DNA of 64,000 nt from JALYNX01 sp044867525 (GCA_044867525.1 JBIOVB010000118.1:52557-116556), one strand, 5' to 3'. Counted from the first letter of the stretch, positions 8,209-16,681 are shown. Numbers and translations: made by a program. The notes: generated by a model not told the origin, from the letters alone.

Positions 8209-8236
8209 AGCATACGCGCTCAGATTGGGATGGCAA
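8209..8236 (-). promoter_or_regulatory. Predicted his operon promoter
   Basis: On the minus strand TTGCCA (8231-8236) and TATGCT (8209-8214) are separated by 16 bases, close to the housekeeping -35/-10 consensus. Transcription should start around 8202, a few bases before the leader peptide ATG at 8199. It lies in the spacer to the divergent valS gene. Confidence 0.65.
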
Positions 8237-8283
8237 GCGGGACACCGTCGTGTGACCGCCTCACCGTTACCCTTCACGCCCCG

Positions 8284-10812
8284 ATGACGAGAAAATTGCC
8301 GGAGAAGCCTGCCCTGGAGGGGCTCGAGGCCAAGTGGGCCCGACGCTGGGAGGACGAGGGCATCTACCGGTTCGATAGAAGCCGAGGCCGGGGGGAGATC
8401 TTCTCCATCGACACTCCGCCGCCCACTGTTTCCGGCTCCCTCCACATGGGCTCGGTGTTCGGGTATGTCCAGACCGATGCCATCGCCCGCTTTCAACGCA
8501 TGCGAGGTAGGGAGGTGTTCTATCCGATGGGCTGGGACGACAACGGACTTCCCACTGAGCGACGGGTGCAGAATTTCTACGGGGTCCGCTGCGACCCCAG
8601 CTTGCACTACGACCCGGAGTTCGCACCACCGGTCGAGCCACCCGATCCGCCGATTTCGATAAGCCGGCGCAACTTCATCGACCTCTGTCACGGGCTCACC
8701 GCGGAAGACGAGAAGGTCTTCGAGGACCAGTGGCGCACTCTGGGGTTGTCAGTGGATTGGACCCAGACCTACGCAACCATCGACGAGCACAGCCAGCGCA
8801 CCAGCCAGAAGGCGTTCCTCCGCAATCTGGCCCGCGGCGAGGCGTATTCCCAAGAGGCCCCGGTGCTCTGGGATGTCGACTTCAAATCGGCCGTGGCCCA
8901 GGCCGAGTTGGAGGACCGGGATCGACCGGCGGCATACCACCGCATCGCGTTCCATCGCGCCGACGGCGAGGTGATCCACATCGAGACCACCAGGCCAGAG
9001 CTGGTGTGCGCCTGTGTCGCCCTGGTGGCTCACCCCGAGGATGCCCGATATCAGGAATTGTTCGGGACCACCGTCACCTCACCCTTGTTCGAGGTCGCAG
9101 TTCCCGTCCTCTCCCACGAGCTGGCAGATCCCGAGAAGGGGAGCGGGATCGCCATGATCTGCACCTGGGGCGACACCGCCGATGTCACCTGGTGGCGGGA
9201 GCTCGACCTTCCAACGCGCAGTGTCATCCAACAGAGCGGCCGTCTGCGCGAAGACACCCCGGATTGGATCGAGACCGAGCTCGGCAGGCGGGCATACGGC
9301 GAGATTGCCGGCCTCTACCCGAATCAGGCGCAACGCAAGATGGCGGAGCTGCTTGCCGAGTCCGGCGACCTCGACGGGGAGCCGAAGGCGATCACCCACC
9401 CTGTCAAGTTCTACGAGAAGGGTGACCGCCCCCTGGAGATCGTCTCCAGTCGCCAGTGGTATATCCGCAACGGGGGGAGAGACGACGACCTGCGCCGCGA
9501 TCTCCTGGCCCGAGGTGAGGAGTTGGACTGGATTCCCGCGTTCATGGGGGTCCGCTACCGGCATTGGGTCGAAGGCCTGAATGGTGACTGGCTGATCTCG
9601 AGGCAGCGCTTCTTCGGAGTCTCGATCCCGGTGTGGTACCCGATCGACGAGGGGGGTGAGCTCGATCTAGAGCACCCAATCGTCCCCGATGAGAGGGACT
9701 TGCCCGTCGACCCGACGACCGATGCCCCACCCGGGTACGACGAGTCGCAGCGGGGTCAGCCCGGCGGCTTCGCCGGCGACCCCGACGTCATGGACACCTG
9801 GGCCACGTCGTCGTTGACTCCACAGATCGCCGGGCACTGGGACGACGACCAGGACCTCTTCGGGCGAGTCTTCCCCATGGACTTGCGACCCCAGGGGCCG
9901 GAGATCATCCGCACCTGGCTTTTCGCGACCGTGCTCCGCTCCCATAGTGAGCATGGTGCCCTGCCCTGGGCCCACGCCGCGATCAACGGATGGATCCTGG
10001 ACCCCGATCGGAAGAAGATGTCCAAGTCGAGGGGCAACGTGGTGACACCGTCGCCCTTGATCGAGGAATACGGTGCAGAGGCCGTTCGCTATTGGGCGTG
10101 CAACGGCCGCCCGGGGGCCGACACCGCCGTCGACTACGGGGTGATGAAGATCGGTCGCCGGCTCTCTCTCAAGATCCTGAACGCCGCCAGATTCGTGCTC
10201 GGCTTCTCCGAGGATGTCGGCCCGTCGCAGGTGACCGAAGCACTCGATCACTCGATGCTGGCCGGCCTGGCTGCGATCGTCGAGGAGGCGACGGCCGCAT
10301 TTGCAGGCTATGACTATGCGAGAGCGATGGAAGTCGTCGAGGAGTCCTTCTGGGACTGGACCGATGACTATCTGGAGCTGGTCAAGGGCCGGGCCTACGA
10401 CGGGGGAGGCCCCGGTGCCTCGGCGCATGCGGCATTACAGCTGGCCCTCGGCGCCTACCTCCGTCTGTTTGCGCCTTTCCTCCCCTTCGTCACCGAGGAG
10501 GTGTGGTCCTGGTGGCGCGAGGGCTCTGTTCATCTTCAGGCCTGGCCCACCGGTGAGGAGCTGGAGATGGATCGCGGCGGGGATCCCGCGGTGCTCGGTG
10601 CCATATCCGAGGTGCTCACCGCGGTCCGCCGCGCCAAATCGGACGCCAAGGCATCGATGGCCGCCGAGGTGGGATTGGTCTCGGTGACCGCCCCTGGGGA
10701 CACGCTGGAGCTGATCCGGCAGGCCGAGATCGATCTCAAGGCCGCTTCCCGGGCCCGGGAGCTGGGCTATTCCCAGGGGGAGTTCACCGTGAAGGTCGAG
10801 CTCGCTGAGTGA
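8284..10812 (+). CDS. valS: Valine-tRNA ligase
   Basis: A class I aminoacyl-tRNA synthetase of 842 residues that charges tRNA-Val. The HIGH-type motif is SGSLHMGS near residue 51 and the KMSKS loop is KKMSKSRGNV near 577. The catalytic-core block YPMGWDDNGLPTERRVQNFYGVRCDP and the C-terminal anticodon-binding region (YLRLFAPFLPFVTEEVWSWW) are characteristic of ValS. Between them is a CP1 editing domain (HIETTRPEL, GIAMICTWGDTADVTWW). I start at ATG 8284 because the conserved N-terminus (LPEKPALEGLEAKW) begins there; upstream codons run through the his promoter and leader. Confidence 0.95.
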   Translation: MTRKLPEKPALEGLEAKWARRWEDEGIYRFDRSRGRGEIFSIDTPPPTVSGSLHMGSVFGYVQTDAIARFQRMRGREVFYPMGWDDNGLPTERRVQNFYGVRCDPSLHYDPEFAPPVEPPDPPISISRRNFIDLCHGLTAEDEKVFEDQWRTLGLSVDWTQTYATIDEHSQRTSQKAFLRNLARGEAYSQEAPVLWDVDFKSAVAQAELEDRDRPAAYHRIAFHRADGEVIHIETTRPELVCACVALVAHPEDARYQELFGTTVTSPLFEVAVPVLSHELADPEKGSGIAMICTWGDTADVTWWRELDLPTRSVIQQSGRLREDTPDWIETELGRRAYGEIAGLYPNQAQRKMAELLAESGDLDGEPKAITHPVKFYEKGDRPLEIVSSRQWYIRNGGRDDDLRRDLLARGEELDWIPAFMGVRYRHWVEGLNGDWLISRQRFFGVSIPVWYPIDEGGELDLEHPIVPDERDLPVDPTTDAPPGYDESQRGQPGGFAGDPDVMDTWATSSLTPQIAGHWDDDQDLFGRVFPMDLRPQGPEIIRTWLFATVLRSHSEHGALPWAHAAINGWILDPDRKKMSKSRGNVVTPSPLIEEYGAEAVRYWACNGRPGADTAVDYGVMKIGRRLSLKILNAARFVLGFSEDVGPSQVTEALDHSMLAGLAAIVEEATAAFAGYDYARAMEVVEESFWDWTDDYLELVKGRAYDGGGPGASAHAALQLALGAYLRLFAPFLPFVTEEVWSWWREGSVHLQAWPTGEELEMDRGGDPAVLGAISEVLTAVRRAKSDAKASMAAEVGLVSVTAPGDTLELIRQAEIDLKAASRARELGYSQGEFTVKVELAE

Positions 10813-10839
10813 GCCGCAGGGCGCAACGCCTCTAGAGTT

Positions 10840-10895
10840 GCTACATAAACACAACACAGTTGCACTATGATCCAACCTAAGGTAGTGTTGCGTGA
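10840..10895 (+). promoter_or_regulatory. AT-rich spacer before satD with repeated GTTG/CAAC elements
   Basis: A short AT-rich patch in GC-rich surroundings, directly before the SatD-like gene. GTTGC occurs three times, and CAACAC (10852-10857) faces GTGTTG (10885-10890). A TATGAT hexamer at 10865-10870 could be a -10 element. The repeats look like operator half-sites, and the SatD product carries a C-terminal helix-turn-helix-like segment, so self-regulation is possible. No direct evidence. Confidence 0.35.
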
Positions 10896-11543
10896 ATGGA
10901 GCAACCCAATCCAACGATGGTGGCTGCCCTGATCGGGGACATGGTGGGATCGCGCCACGCCACGAATCGAGATCAACTGCAGCGAGGGATGTCGGAAGTC
11001 CTGGAGCAGGTAGGAGCGGTCGTGGGCGGGGACCCGGTGTTCACCATCGGCGACGAGTTCCAGGCGCGTTTCGATACGCTGGCCGCCGCAATCGAGGCCT
11101 CGGCCCAACTCCACGTTCGAAGTGTCCCCATCACCGAGCTCAGGATCGGGATCGGATGGGGGGAGCTGATCATGGACGACCCGCAGCGGTTCCCGTTCGG
11201 CCAGGACGGGCCTTGCTGGTGGCGGGCCCGGGAGGCGATCGAGGCCGTGGACCGCTCGGCTCGGAGACGTGGTGCCAGGGTGCGCACCGCCCTCAGGTCC
11301 GCCTCGCCACTTGACGCGGTGCTCAACGGTTACCTGGTGCTCCGTGATACTTTGCTCGCCGGATTCGACGAAGTGGATGCCCTGATCGCCATCGGCCTCA
11401 TCGACGGCCAAAATCAGACCGAAATCGCCTCTCAGCTCGAGATCAACAAGAGCTCGGTCAGCCGCCGAGCCCATACTCATGGGATCCTGGCCCTCGTCGA
11501 GACCCGGGATCTCGGCAACCTTCCCCTTGAGGCCCGGCGATGA
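10896..11543 (+). CDS. SatD family protein with C-terminal HTH-like segment
   Basis: A 215-residue protein resembling the SatD family: it opens VAALIGDMVGSRHATNRDQLQ, with downstream FTIGDEFQARF and ELRIGIGWGEL. The nucleotide-cyclase-like pattern of GD and GDEF-type motifs is seen, but a catalytic role is not established for the family. Residues about 165-200 (DEVDALIAIGLIDGQNQTEIASQLEINKSSVSRRA) form a sigma-70 region 4 / HTH-like unit. Its stop overlaps the start of a small membrane gene by 4 bases (ATGA), and SatD genes are often paired with a DUF3307 membrane protein. The cellular role is unknown. Confidence 0.75.
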   Translation: MEQPNPTMVAALIGDMVGSRHATNRDQLQRGMSEVLEQVGAVVGGDPVFTIGDEFQARFDTLAAAIEASAQLHVRSVPITELRIGIGWGELIMDDPQRFPFGQDGPCWWRAREAIEAVDRSARRRGARVRTALRSASPLDAVLNGYLVLRDTLLAGFDEVDALIAIGLIDGQNQTEIASQLEINKSSVSRRAHTHGILALVETRDLGNLPLEARR

Positions 11544-11896
11544 CTTGGGAAGAGCCCCTCCTCGTAGCCGGTGGTGCGCTCCTTCTGACACTGCCCTCGA
11601 ACTGGGCGGTGCGGGCGGTGCTGCGACTGACTCGTCACGAAGGGTCGCCCGTCCAAAACCAGGCGGGACGCTGGATCGGAGTGCTGGAGCGTCTCTTGAT
11701 CTACGTGCTGATGCTGGCGGGCGCCGCCGCTGCCGCCGGTCTGGTGGTGGCTGCCAAGAGCATCCTTCGGTTCCCTGAGATCAGCGCCAGGCCGGCCGCG
11801 ATCGATCCCGAATACGTACTGGTCGGGTCCCTGGCCAGCTGGCTGCTGGCGTTCGGCGTCGGCGCCTTGGTTCTCGAGCTACTCGAGCTGCTCTGA
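11540..11896 (+). CDS. Small membrane protein similar to the C-terminal part of DUF3307 proteins
   Basis: 118 residues with about three hydrophobic helices. The segment GRWIGVLERLLIYVLMLAG, then AAKSILRFPEI and EYVLVGSLASWLLAF, resembles the C-terminal end of SatD-associated DUF3307 membrane proteins as I remember them. The usual N-terminal DUF3307 domain is absent, so this looks like a stand-alone version of the tail. It is translationally coupled to the SatD gene. Function unknown; the family similarity is by eye. Confidence 0.65.
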   Translation: MTWEEPLLVAGGALLLTLPSNWAVRAVLRLTRHEGSPVQNQAGRWIGVLERLLIYVLMLAGAAAAAGLVVAAKSILRFPEISARPAAIDPEYVLVGSLASWLLAFGVGALVLELLELL

Positions 11897-11944
11897 GCCT
11901 GCTCAGGAACACGGTTGCCTACAGCCACAGAATTAGCCTCCGGT

Positions 11945-11976
11945 TGTCGATAAGACGACAGTCCGGCGGGCCGGAC
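11945..11976 (+). other. Two adjacent hairpins between the satD operon and dedA
   Basis: TGTCG/CGACA (11945-11960) is followed directly by GTCCGG/CCGGAC (11961-11976, 4-base loop). No T-tract follows. They may end the satD transcript or lie in the dedA leader. The rest of the roughly 100-base spacer shows nothing else I can identify beyond a GAGGAG ribosome-binding site before the dedA GTG. Confidence 0.35.
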
Positions 11977-12001
11977 GAATAGGCCACAAGAGGAGAGACA
12001 A

Positions 12002-12634
12002 GTGCTCGATGGGCTCGTGGAATGGGTCACGTCGATTGTGGAGAGCCTCGGGTACTGGGGCGTGGCCGCTCTTGTCGCCTTGGAGAACCTGTTCCCTCCC
12101 ATCCCTTCGGAGGTTGTGCTCCCACTGGCCGGCTTCGTCGCAGTCGAGGGCGATGCCTCGTTGGTGGGCATGATCATCGCCGCCACCATCGGTTCCATGG
12201 TGGGGGCCTACGCCCTGTATGGGATTGCGGCGGCAATCGGCCCGGTGCGCCTCCGCGGCCTGGTGGCACGGCACGGGAAGTGGTTCGGGCTCGACGAGAG
12301 CGACCTGGACAAGTCGGAGGAGTGGTTCGACCGGCGCGCCTCCATGGCCGTTCTCGTGTGCCGCTGCATCCCATTGATGAGATCCTTGATATCGATACCG
12401 GCCGGACTTCGTCGCATGCCGCTGATTCCGTTCACGCTCTACACCCTGGTGGGCAGCCTGGTCTGGAATGTCTTGCTCATCGGTGCCGGGTACCTGCTCG
12501 GCGAGCGGTATCAACAGGTGGAAGAGCCGTTGGAGCTCTTCCAGAAGTTGGTCCTGGTCGTGCTTGGCGTGGCCATCGCCTGGTTCGTCTGGCGACGCAT
12601 CGTGCGGCCCCGCGTAAGGCGTGCCGAGGTCTGA
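12002..12634 (+). CDS. DedA family membrane protein
   Basis: 210 residues with several membrane helices and the DedA/VTT pattern. ENLFPPIPSEVVLPLAGF is the family motif with the membrane-embedded acidic residue. GSMVGAYALYGIA and the CRCIPLMRSLISIPAGLRRMPL region contain the conserved arginine. The GTG at 12002 is preceded by AGGAG about 6 bases upstream. DedA proteins are linked to lipid-carrier recycling and membrane homeostasis; the substrate cannot be told here. It is followed at 12646 by a convergent MBL gene. Confidence 0.9.
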   Translation: MLDGLVEWVTSIVESLGYWGVAALVALENLFPPIPSEVVLPLAGFVAVEGDASLVGMIIAATIGSMVGAYALYGIAAAIGPVRLRGLVARHGKWFGLDESDLDKSEEWFDRRASMAVLVCRCIPLMRSLISIPAGLRRMPLIPFTLYTLVGSLVWNVLLIGAGYLLGERYQQVEEPLELFQKLVLVVLGVAIAWFVWRRIVRPRVRRAEV

Positions 12635-12645
12635 CGGACACACCC

Positions 12646-13626
12646 TCAGCGGGTATAGACCACTACCCCATCCCGATCTTCATGCCGGATCCGCCCACCG
12701 AGGCGGAGGTGCTCCAGGTGCGACACGGTCTCCAGGAAGGCGAGGCGGGTCTCGAGCGGAGTGAGGTTGGGGCGGAACGACCTGAGCATCACGTCCCATG
12801 CCGTGGTGTTGGCCCCCCGGACCAGATCCCTCATGTCCACCAGGCGTCGGTCGTGATGGAGGACGATCTGGCGGATTCGGTCGTCGCCACGCTCCATGAG
12901 CGCGCCATGAGCCGGGTAGGTGACTCCGATGTCCATCCCGTGAAGCTTCCGCAACGAGCCAAGGTAGGCCCCGAGAGGGTCCTCCAATGCCTCGTCATAC
13001 ATGATCACGGGGGAGATCCTCGGCAGCACGTGGTCGCCCGAGAAGAAGATCCCGGTCCGGTCGTCCCGAAGGCAGATATGGGCCGACTCATGGCCGGGGG
13101 TGTGCACTACCTCCAGCGACCGGCCGTTCCCGAGGTCGATGGTGTCCCCGTCCTCGACGGTGTGATCCGGCGGTTCGATGATCGGCATGTAGTCGGGGCG
13201 ATCACCAACTTGTCCCGGGAGGGCCTCCAGGATCGGCTGCGGGATCCCAAAGCGCCGTCCGATGCCAAGCAGGCGCTGCACATAGCCGGGCATGTCGTTG
13301 TACCGCTCGACGAGCTTCGCTGCGTTCTGGTGCATCACGAAGCGACATCCCCACTCCCTCACCAAACGGGCGGACATCCCGACGTGATCGAGATGGAGGT
13401 GGGTCACCACCAGGGTGTGAACCGAGGACTCGTCGAGGCCGAGTTGCCGGAACCCATCGCTGAGTGCCTTGCGCCCCGGGTCCCAATCGGTACCGCAGTC
13501 GAGCAGCAACAAGCCGTTGCCGGCTTCGATCGCATAGGTGTTGACCCATCCCGGGCTGGCGAAGGGGAGCGGCGCCGGGATGAGATGGATCCCGTCGCCC
13601 AGTGAGACGGGAGGGGGGATGCTCAT
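12646..13626 (-). CDS. Metallo-beta-lactamase fold hydrolase
   Basis: 326 residues. The zinc motif THLHLDH lies at about 75-81 (H76, H78, D80, H81), with further ligands in VHTPGHESAHI and FSGDHVLPRIS, and a final His in YPAHG. A C-terminal helical part (LVRGANTTAWDVMLRSF) resembles the glyoxalase-II / RNase Z-like hydrolase group with a trailing winged segment. The substrate is unknown. Its ATG overlaps the stop of the dodecin gene by 4 bases, so the two are co-transcribed. Confidence 0.9.
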   Translation of the reverse strand: MSIPPPVSLGDGIHLIPAPLPFASPGWVNTYAIEAGNGLLLLDCGTDWDPGRKALSDGFRQLGLDESSVHTLVVTHLHLDHVGMSARLVREWGCRFVMHQNAAKLVERYNDMPGYVQRLLGIGRRFGIPQPILEALPGQVGDRPDYMPIIEPPDHTVEDGDTIDLGNGRSLEVVHTPGHESAHICLRDDRTGIFFSGDHVLPRISPVIMYDEALEDPLGAYLGSLRKLHGMDIGVTYPAHGALMERGDDRIRQIVLHHDRRLVDMRDLVRGANTTAWDVMLRSFRPNLTPLETRLAFLETVSHLEHLRLGGRIRHEDRDGVVVYTR

Positions 13627-13847
13627 CCGTGCTCGACGGGGTCCTTGATCCCGAAGGTGATGTCGAGCGTCACGGTGAACGAAGTCGGAGCTCCCGACTC
13701 GTCCACTTTCCCGCTCACCTCGACCACCTTGAAGTGTTGGATGTCCGAGATCGTCGCCGCGGCGCGGGCGAGCACCGTGCGGACCGCGTCCTCGATCGAG
13801 TCCCCAGCATGGCCGGTGAGACGGATGGTCTTGGTTATCGATGACAT
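13623..13847 (-). CDS. Dodecin family flavin-binding protein
   Basis: A 74-residue protein with the dodecin pattern: SITKTIRLTGHAGDSIEDAVRTVLARAAATISDIQHFKVVEVSGKV..., then a beta strand with the terminal FGIKDP. Dodecins form hollow 12-mers that store or buffer riboflavin or FMN. The ATG at 13847 was chosen because GGAGG lies 6 bases upstream and the family N-terminus starts there. It is the first gene of a two-gene minus-strand unit with the MBL hydrolase. Confidence 0.85.
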   Translation of the reverse strand: MSSITKTIRLTGHAGDSIEDAVRTVLARAAATISDIQHFKVVEVSGKVDESGAPTSFTVTLDITFGIKDPVEHG

Positions 13848-13931
13848 CTCTACCTCCAGAAGCCGACGGTAGCCGTGTGATACGGTGAGGAGCATGAGCG
13901 GCTCACCTCCAGTCAGAGGTGGGGCGACGCC

Positions 13932-14912
13932 ATGGTGACCTGGCGCGGGCAGCGCCGAACACTGACCGAGCTGAGCGAAGAGGTGTACCTCGACGTCGGC
14001 GATTCCGCTACCAAGCGCTGGCGATTCGCGATCCTGCTTGCGCTGGCTGCGGTGATTGCAACAGCCGGTGTCCTCTCCGACTCCACGGCCACCGTCATCG
14101 GGGCGATGATCGTGGCTCCGCTTGGGACGCCGATCATCGGAACTGCGCTGGGGATCGTCACCGGGAACGTCAATCGGGTGGCCGGCTCGGCGGTAGCCGT
14201 CCTGCTTGGAGCAATTGGGGTGGTTCTGATCGGCTGGGCGCTGGCAGCGATACTGCCCGAGCTGATCCCACTCACGAGCAACAGCCAGATTGCCGGGCGA
14301 ACGTCACCGAGCTTGATCGACCTGGTCGCCGCAATCGCGACCGGGTTCGTCGGCGCCTACGGCCTGGCCCGCAAGGACATATCCGACGTCTTGCCTGGGG
14401 TAGCCATCGCCATCTCCCTGGTTCCACCGCTGGCCGTCGTAGGCATCACTGCACAAAGCGGGGATCTCGATGGCGCGTTCGGGGCATTCCAACTTTTCGC
14501 CTCCAACATGTTGGCGATGATCGTGGCCGGTTCGATCGTGTTCACCGCCTACGGGTACGCGGCCGAGGCGCAGGAGACGCCCGGATTCCGGCGGCGGCTC
14601 GCATACTCCGTGGTGGCCGCGGCCACGATCCTGATTGCGGTGCCGATGACCATCACCACGATCGACACCGTGCAGGATCAGTCGGTCATCGACGGGGCTA
14701 GACAGGTCGCCGAGGAATGGGCTTCAGGGACCAACACCGTGGTGGTTCAGGCGTCATTCGACGGAGACGATCTCGTTCTCGTGCTCGAAGACACCGACGA
14801 TCTGCCCGAGGGCGACCTTTTGTCTGAGCTCGAAGGAGCGGTCCCCTCGGGCACCAACGTCGTGGTCAATCACGTCAGCGGGGAGCGATACCTACTGGGG
14901 ACCGTGGCCTAG
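13932..14912 (+). CDS. DUF389 family membrane protein
   Basis: 326 residues. After a short cytoplasmic start, the region LLALAAVIATAGVLSDSTATVIGAMIVAPLGTPIIGTALGIV is the hallmark of DUF389. It is followed by further helices, including ISDVLPGVAIAISLVPPLAVVG. About five or six membrane spans are followed by a soluble C-terminal domain of roughly 80 residues (VVVQASFDGDDLVLVLEDTDDL). Function is unknown. The stop overlaps the convergent PPOX gene by 4 bases. Confidence 0.85.
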   Translation: MVTWRGQRRTLTELSEEVYLDVGDSATKRWRFAILLALAAVIATAGVLSDSTATVIGAMIVAPLGTPIIGTALGIVTGNVNRVAGSAVAVLLGAIGVVLIGWALAAILPELIPLTSNSQIAGRTSPSLIDLVAAIATGFVGAYGLARKDISDVLPGVAIAISLVPPLAVVGITAQSGDLDGAFGAFQLFASNMLAMIVAGSIVFTAYGYAAEAQETPGFRRRLAYSVVAAATILIAVPMTITTIDTVQDQSVIDGARQVAEEWASGTNTVVVQASFDGDDLVLVLEDTDDLPEGDLLSELEGAVPSGTNVVVNHVSGERYLLGTVA

Positions 14913-15337
14913 GCGTCCTCGTCGCCGGCCCAGGGTCCCACACCGTAGAAACGATCAACCGCCACATGGACCACCAGCCCCGGTGGGAAATCGCGGACCG
15001 GGAACTTCGCGCCGGGAGCGATGTAGTACTCAGCCAGGCGGTCCATGACCTCGAGTGCCCCTCCCTGGTCGATGCGGGCGGTGCCCTCGGCGACCAGATA
15101 GGGATGGAGACCGGGCCCGGAGTGCTCGTGAGCCTGGAAGGAGATCGCAATCCGTTCGTCCCGTCGCAGGCACTCGATCTTGTGCTGATCGAAGAACGTG
15201 GACCAGACGAGCTCCTCTCCGTCGACGCCGACCCAGGCCAGTGTGACGTGGGGCGTGCCGTCCGGATCGATGGTGACGACATGGCCCAAAGGCCCGGTTG
15301 CGAGGAAGTCTCGAACTGATTGTGGGATCTCGGCCAT
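14909..15337 (-). CDS. PPOX-class flavin/F420-dependent protein
   Basis: 142 residues with the split-barrel fold of the pyridoxamine-phosphate-oxidase-like class. It opens IPQSVRDFLATGPLGHVVTIDPDGTPHVTLAWVGVDGEELVWST, followed by LRRDERIAISF. In actinobacteria, proteins with this pattern (TIGR03618-like) generally bind F420 rather than FMN, which fits the presence of cofG and cofH in this window. The ATG at 15337 gives the standard N-terminus; longer upstream frames cross the divergent gene. The physiological substrate is unknown. Confidence 0.85.
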   Translation of the reverse strand: MAEIPQSVRDFLATGPLGHVVTIDPDGTPHVTLAWVGVDGEELVWSTFFDQHKIECLRRDERIAISFQAHEHSGPGLHPYLVAEGTARIDQGGALEVMDRLAEYYIAPGAKFPVRDFPPGLVVHVAVDRFYGVGPWAGDEDA

Positions 15338-15397
15338 GACGGGAGGGTACGCCCCGTGATATGCCGTCTTGTCGCATGCGGGATTTAGGGTGACGCG

Positions 15398-16273
15398 GTG
15401 CGACCCGGCCCGGTCCTCGCCTTGGCGCTGCTCACCGCCTGCACGGGCGCCGCCCTCCCCTCCTCGACTTCCCCATCCCCGGCGACCACGACGACATTGG
15501 CTGCAATGACGTCGACAACAGTGGCCCCGACGACTACGTCCGTCCCGGAGACCACAACCACCCTCGATCCCTTCGCCCGCCCCGACTGGATGGGGACCCG
15601 CGAGCTGCCCCTGCGGGAAGACGGGTACGGCGTCGCCCAGGTGACGCCGGCCGAGTTCGATCCCCGGCAACTCGAGACTCCGGACGTCCTGCCACCACCG
15701 GTCGGCGATGTCTTCCAATCGACGCTGGGGCCGATCCCTGAAGAGGTACTTGCTCGCTCGAGCTGGGACCCCGGGTGCCCGGTCACCCTCGAGGAGCTGG
15801 CTTACATCACCGTGTCTCACCACGGGTTCGACGGGGAGGTCCACACCGGGGAGATGATCGTCAACGCCGCAGAGGCCGAGGGTGTGATCGGCGTATTTCA
15901 TCGGCTGTACGAAGCCGGCTTCCCCATCGAGCAAATGCGGGTGATCACCAAGGAGGAGATTGACGCCCCGCCCACCGGGGATTGGAACGACACCACATCC
16001 TTTGTGTGTCGGCCCGCCGTTGGGTCCGGCAACTGGTCACAGCACGCCTACGGACTCGCCATCGACGTCAACCCGTTCCACAACCCCTATCTGAAGGGTG
16101 ACCTGGTCCTTCCCGAGTTGGCAATGACCTACACCGATCGTGAGGAGGCCCGCCCGGGGATGATCTTCGGCGGTGACGTCGCAACCGAGGCCTTCGCTGC
16201 CATTGGCTGGGGCTGGGGTGGCAACTGGAACACGCTCAAGGACTGGATGCACTTTTCCCGCAGCGGACGCTGA
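15398..16273 (+). CDS. Lipoprotein with M15 (D-Ala-D-Ala carboxypeptidase-like) domain
   Basis: 291 residues. A short signal peptide ends in a lipobox (LALLTAC, Cys near residue 15). A Thr/Ser/Pro-rich linker (about 20-60) follows, then a C-terminal peptidase_M15-type domain. The zinc-binding signature is NWSQHAYGLAIDVNPFHNP with SxHxxGxAxD, and the last ligand is in DWMHFS at the C-terminus. The protein is probably anchored outside the cell and trims peptidoglycan stem peptides. The GTG at 15398 lies 6 bases after a TAGGGT hexamer, so the mRNA may be leaderless. Confidence 0.85.
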   Translation: MRPGPVLALALLTACTGAALPSSTSPSPATTTTLAAMTSTTVAPTTTSVPETTTTLDPFARPDWMGTRELPLREDGYGVAQVTPAEFDPRQLETPDVLPPPVGDVFQSTLGPIPEEVLARSSWDPGCPVTLEELAYITVSHHGFDGEVHTGEMIVNAAEAEGVIGVFHRLYEAGFPIEQMRVITKEEIDAPPTGDWNDTTSFVCRPAVGSGNWSQHAYGLAIDVNPFHNPYLKGDLVLPELAMTYTDREEARPGMIFGGDVATEAFAAIGWGWGGNWNTLKDWMHFSRSGR

Positions 16274-16282
16274 CCGGACGAC

Positions 16283-16627
16283 TCAGCTGATGCTTCGAAC
16301 CGCGTCGTCGTACGTGGCGAAATCCTCGAGTCTGGTGATCCGCTCGCCTTCGACCTGGATCAATTGGTACCACTCCCAGTCCCATGCCGGTTGTCTGAGA
16401 CTGGCAACAGCGTGATCGTCGATTACCTCGAGCTCCAGTAGCTCGACATCGGGATTCACGCCTTTGAATGAGCGCATCAGATCGACGATCTCGTCGGCGT
16501 TGGTGCAGTTGATCGGTGGATCCGTGGCGATGTAGACAGCGTCGTCAATAAGCAGGGAGCGGGCTGTTTCCCACTCCGACCTGCGCAGGGCGGTGTCCCA
16601 TGCCAGGACCGTGGAGCGCACGTCCAT
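16283..16627 (-). CDS. SnoaL-like / NTF2-fold protein
   Basis: 114 residues with the NTF2-like layout: an N-terminal helix (TVLAWDTALRRSEWETARSLLIDDAVYI), then LMRSFKGVNPDVELLELEVIDDHAVASLRQ and a C-terminal strand WYQLIQVEGERITRLEDFATYDDA. Such proteins may be small enzymes or binding domains; no catalytic assignment is possible. It is divergent from dnaE2, and its start lies 27 bases from the LexA box, so LexA might influence it too. Confidence 0.7.
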   Translation of the reverse strand: MDVRSTVLAWDTALRRSEWETARSLLIDDAVYIATDPPINCTNADEIVDLMRSFKGVNPDVELLELEVIDDHAVASLRQPAWDWEWYQLIQVEGERITRLEDFATYDDAVRSIS

Positions 16628-16653
16628 GGTTTGAAAATACACCACGGATCGCA

Positions 16654-16669
16654 TCGAACATATGTTCGA
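16654..16669. promoter_or_regulatory. LexA (SOS) operator upstream of dnaE2
   Basis: TCGAACATATGTTCGA is a perfect 16-base palindrome matching the actinobacterial SOS box TCGAAC-N4-GTTCGA. It directly precedes a TATAGT hexamer (16670-16675), whose predicted transcript start coincides with the dnaE2 GTG at 16682. LexA binding here would block dnaE2 transcription until DNA damage. Confidence 0.92.
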
Positions 16670-16681
16670 TATAGTGAGTTG

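Noticed and set aside
8161..8283. Upstream extension of valS through the his leader
   Set aside because: It would place the valS start inside the His codon region and adds no conserved residues.
11945..11976. Two adjacent perfect hairpins as a strong rho-independent terminator
   Set aside because: Stems are only 5-6 bases and there is no T-tract; kept only as a low-confidence structural note.
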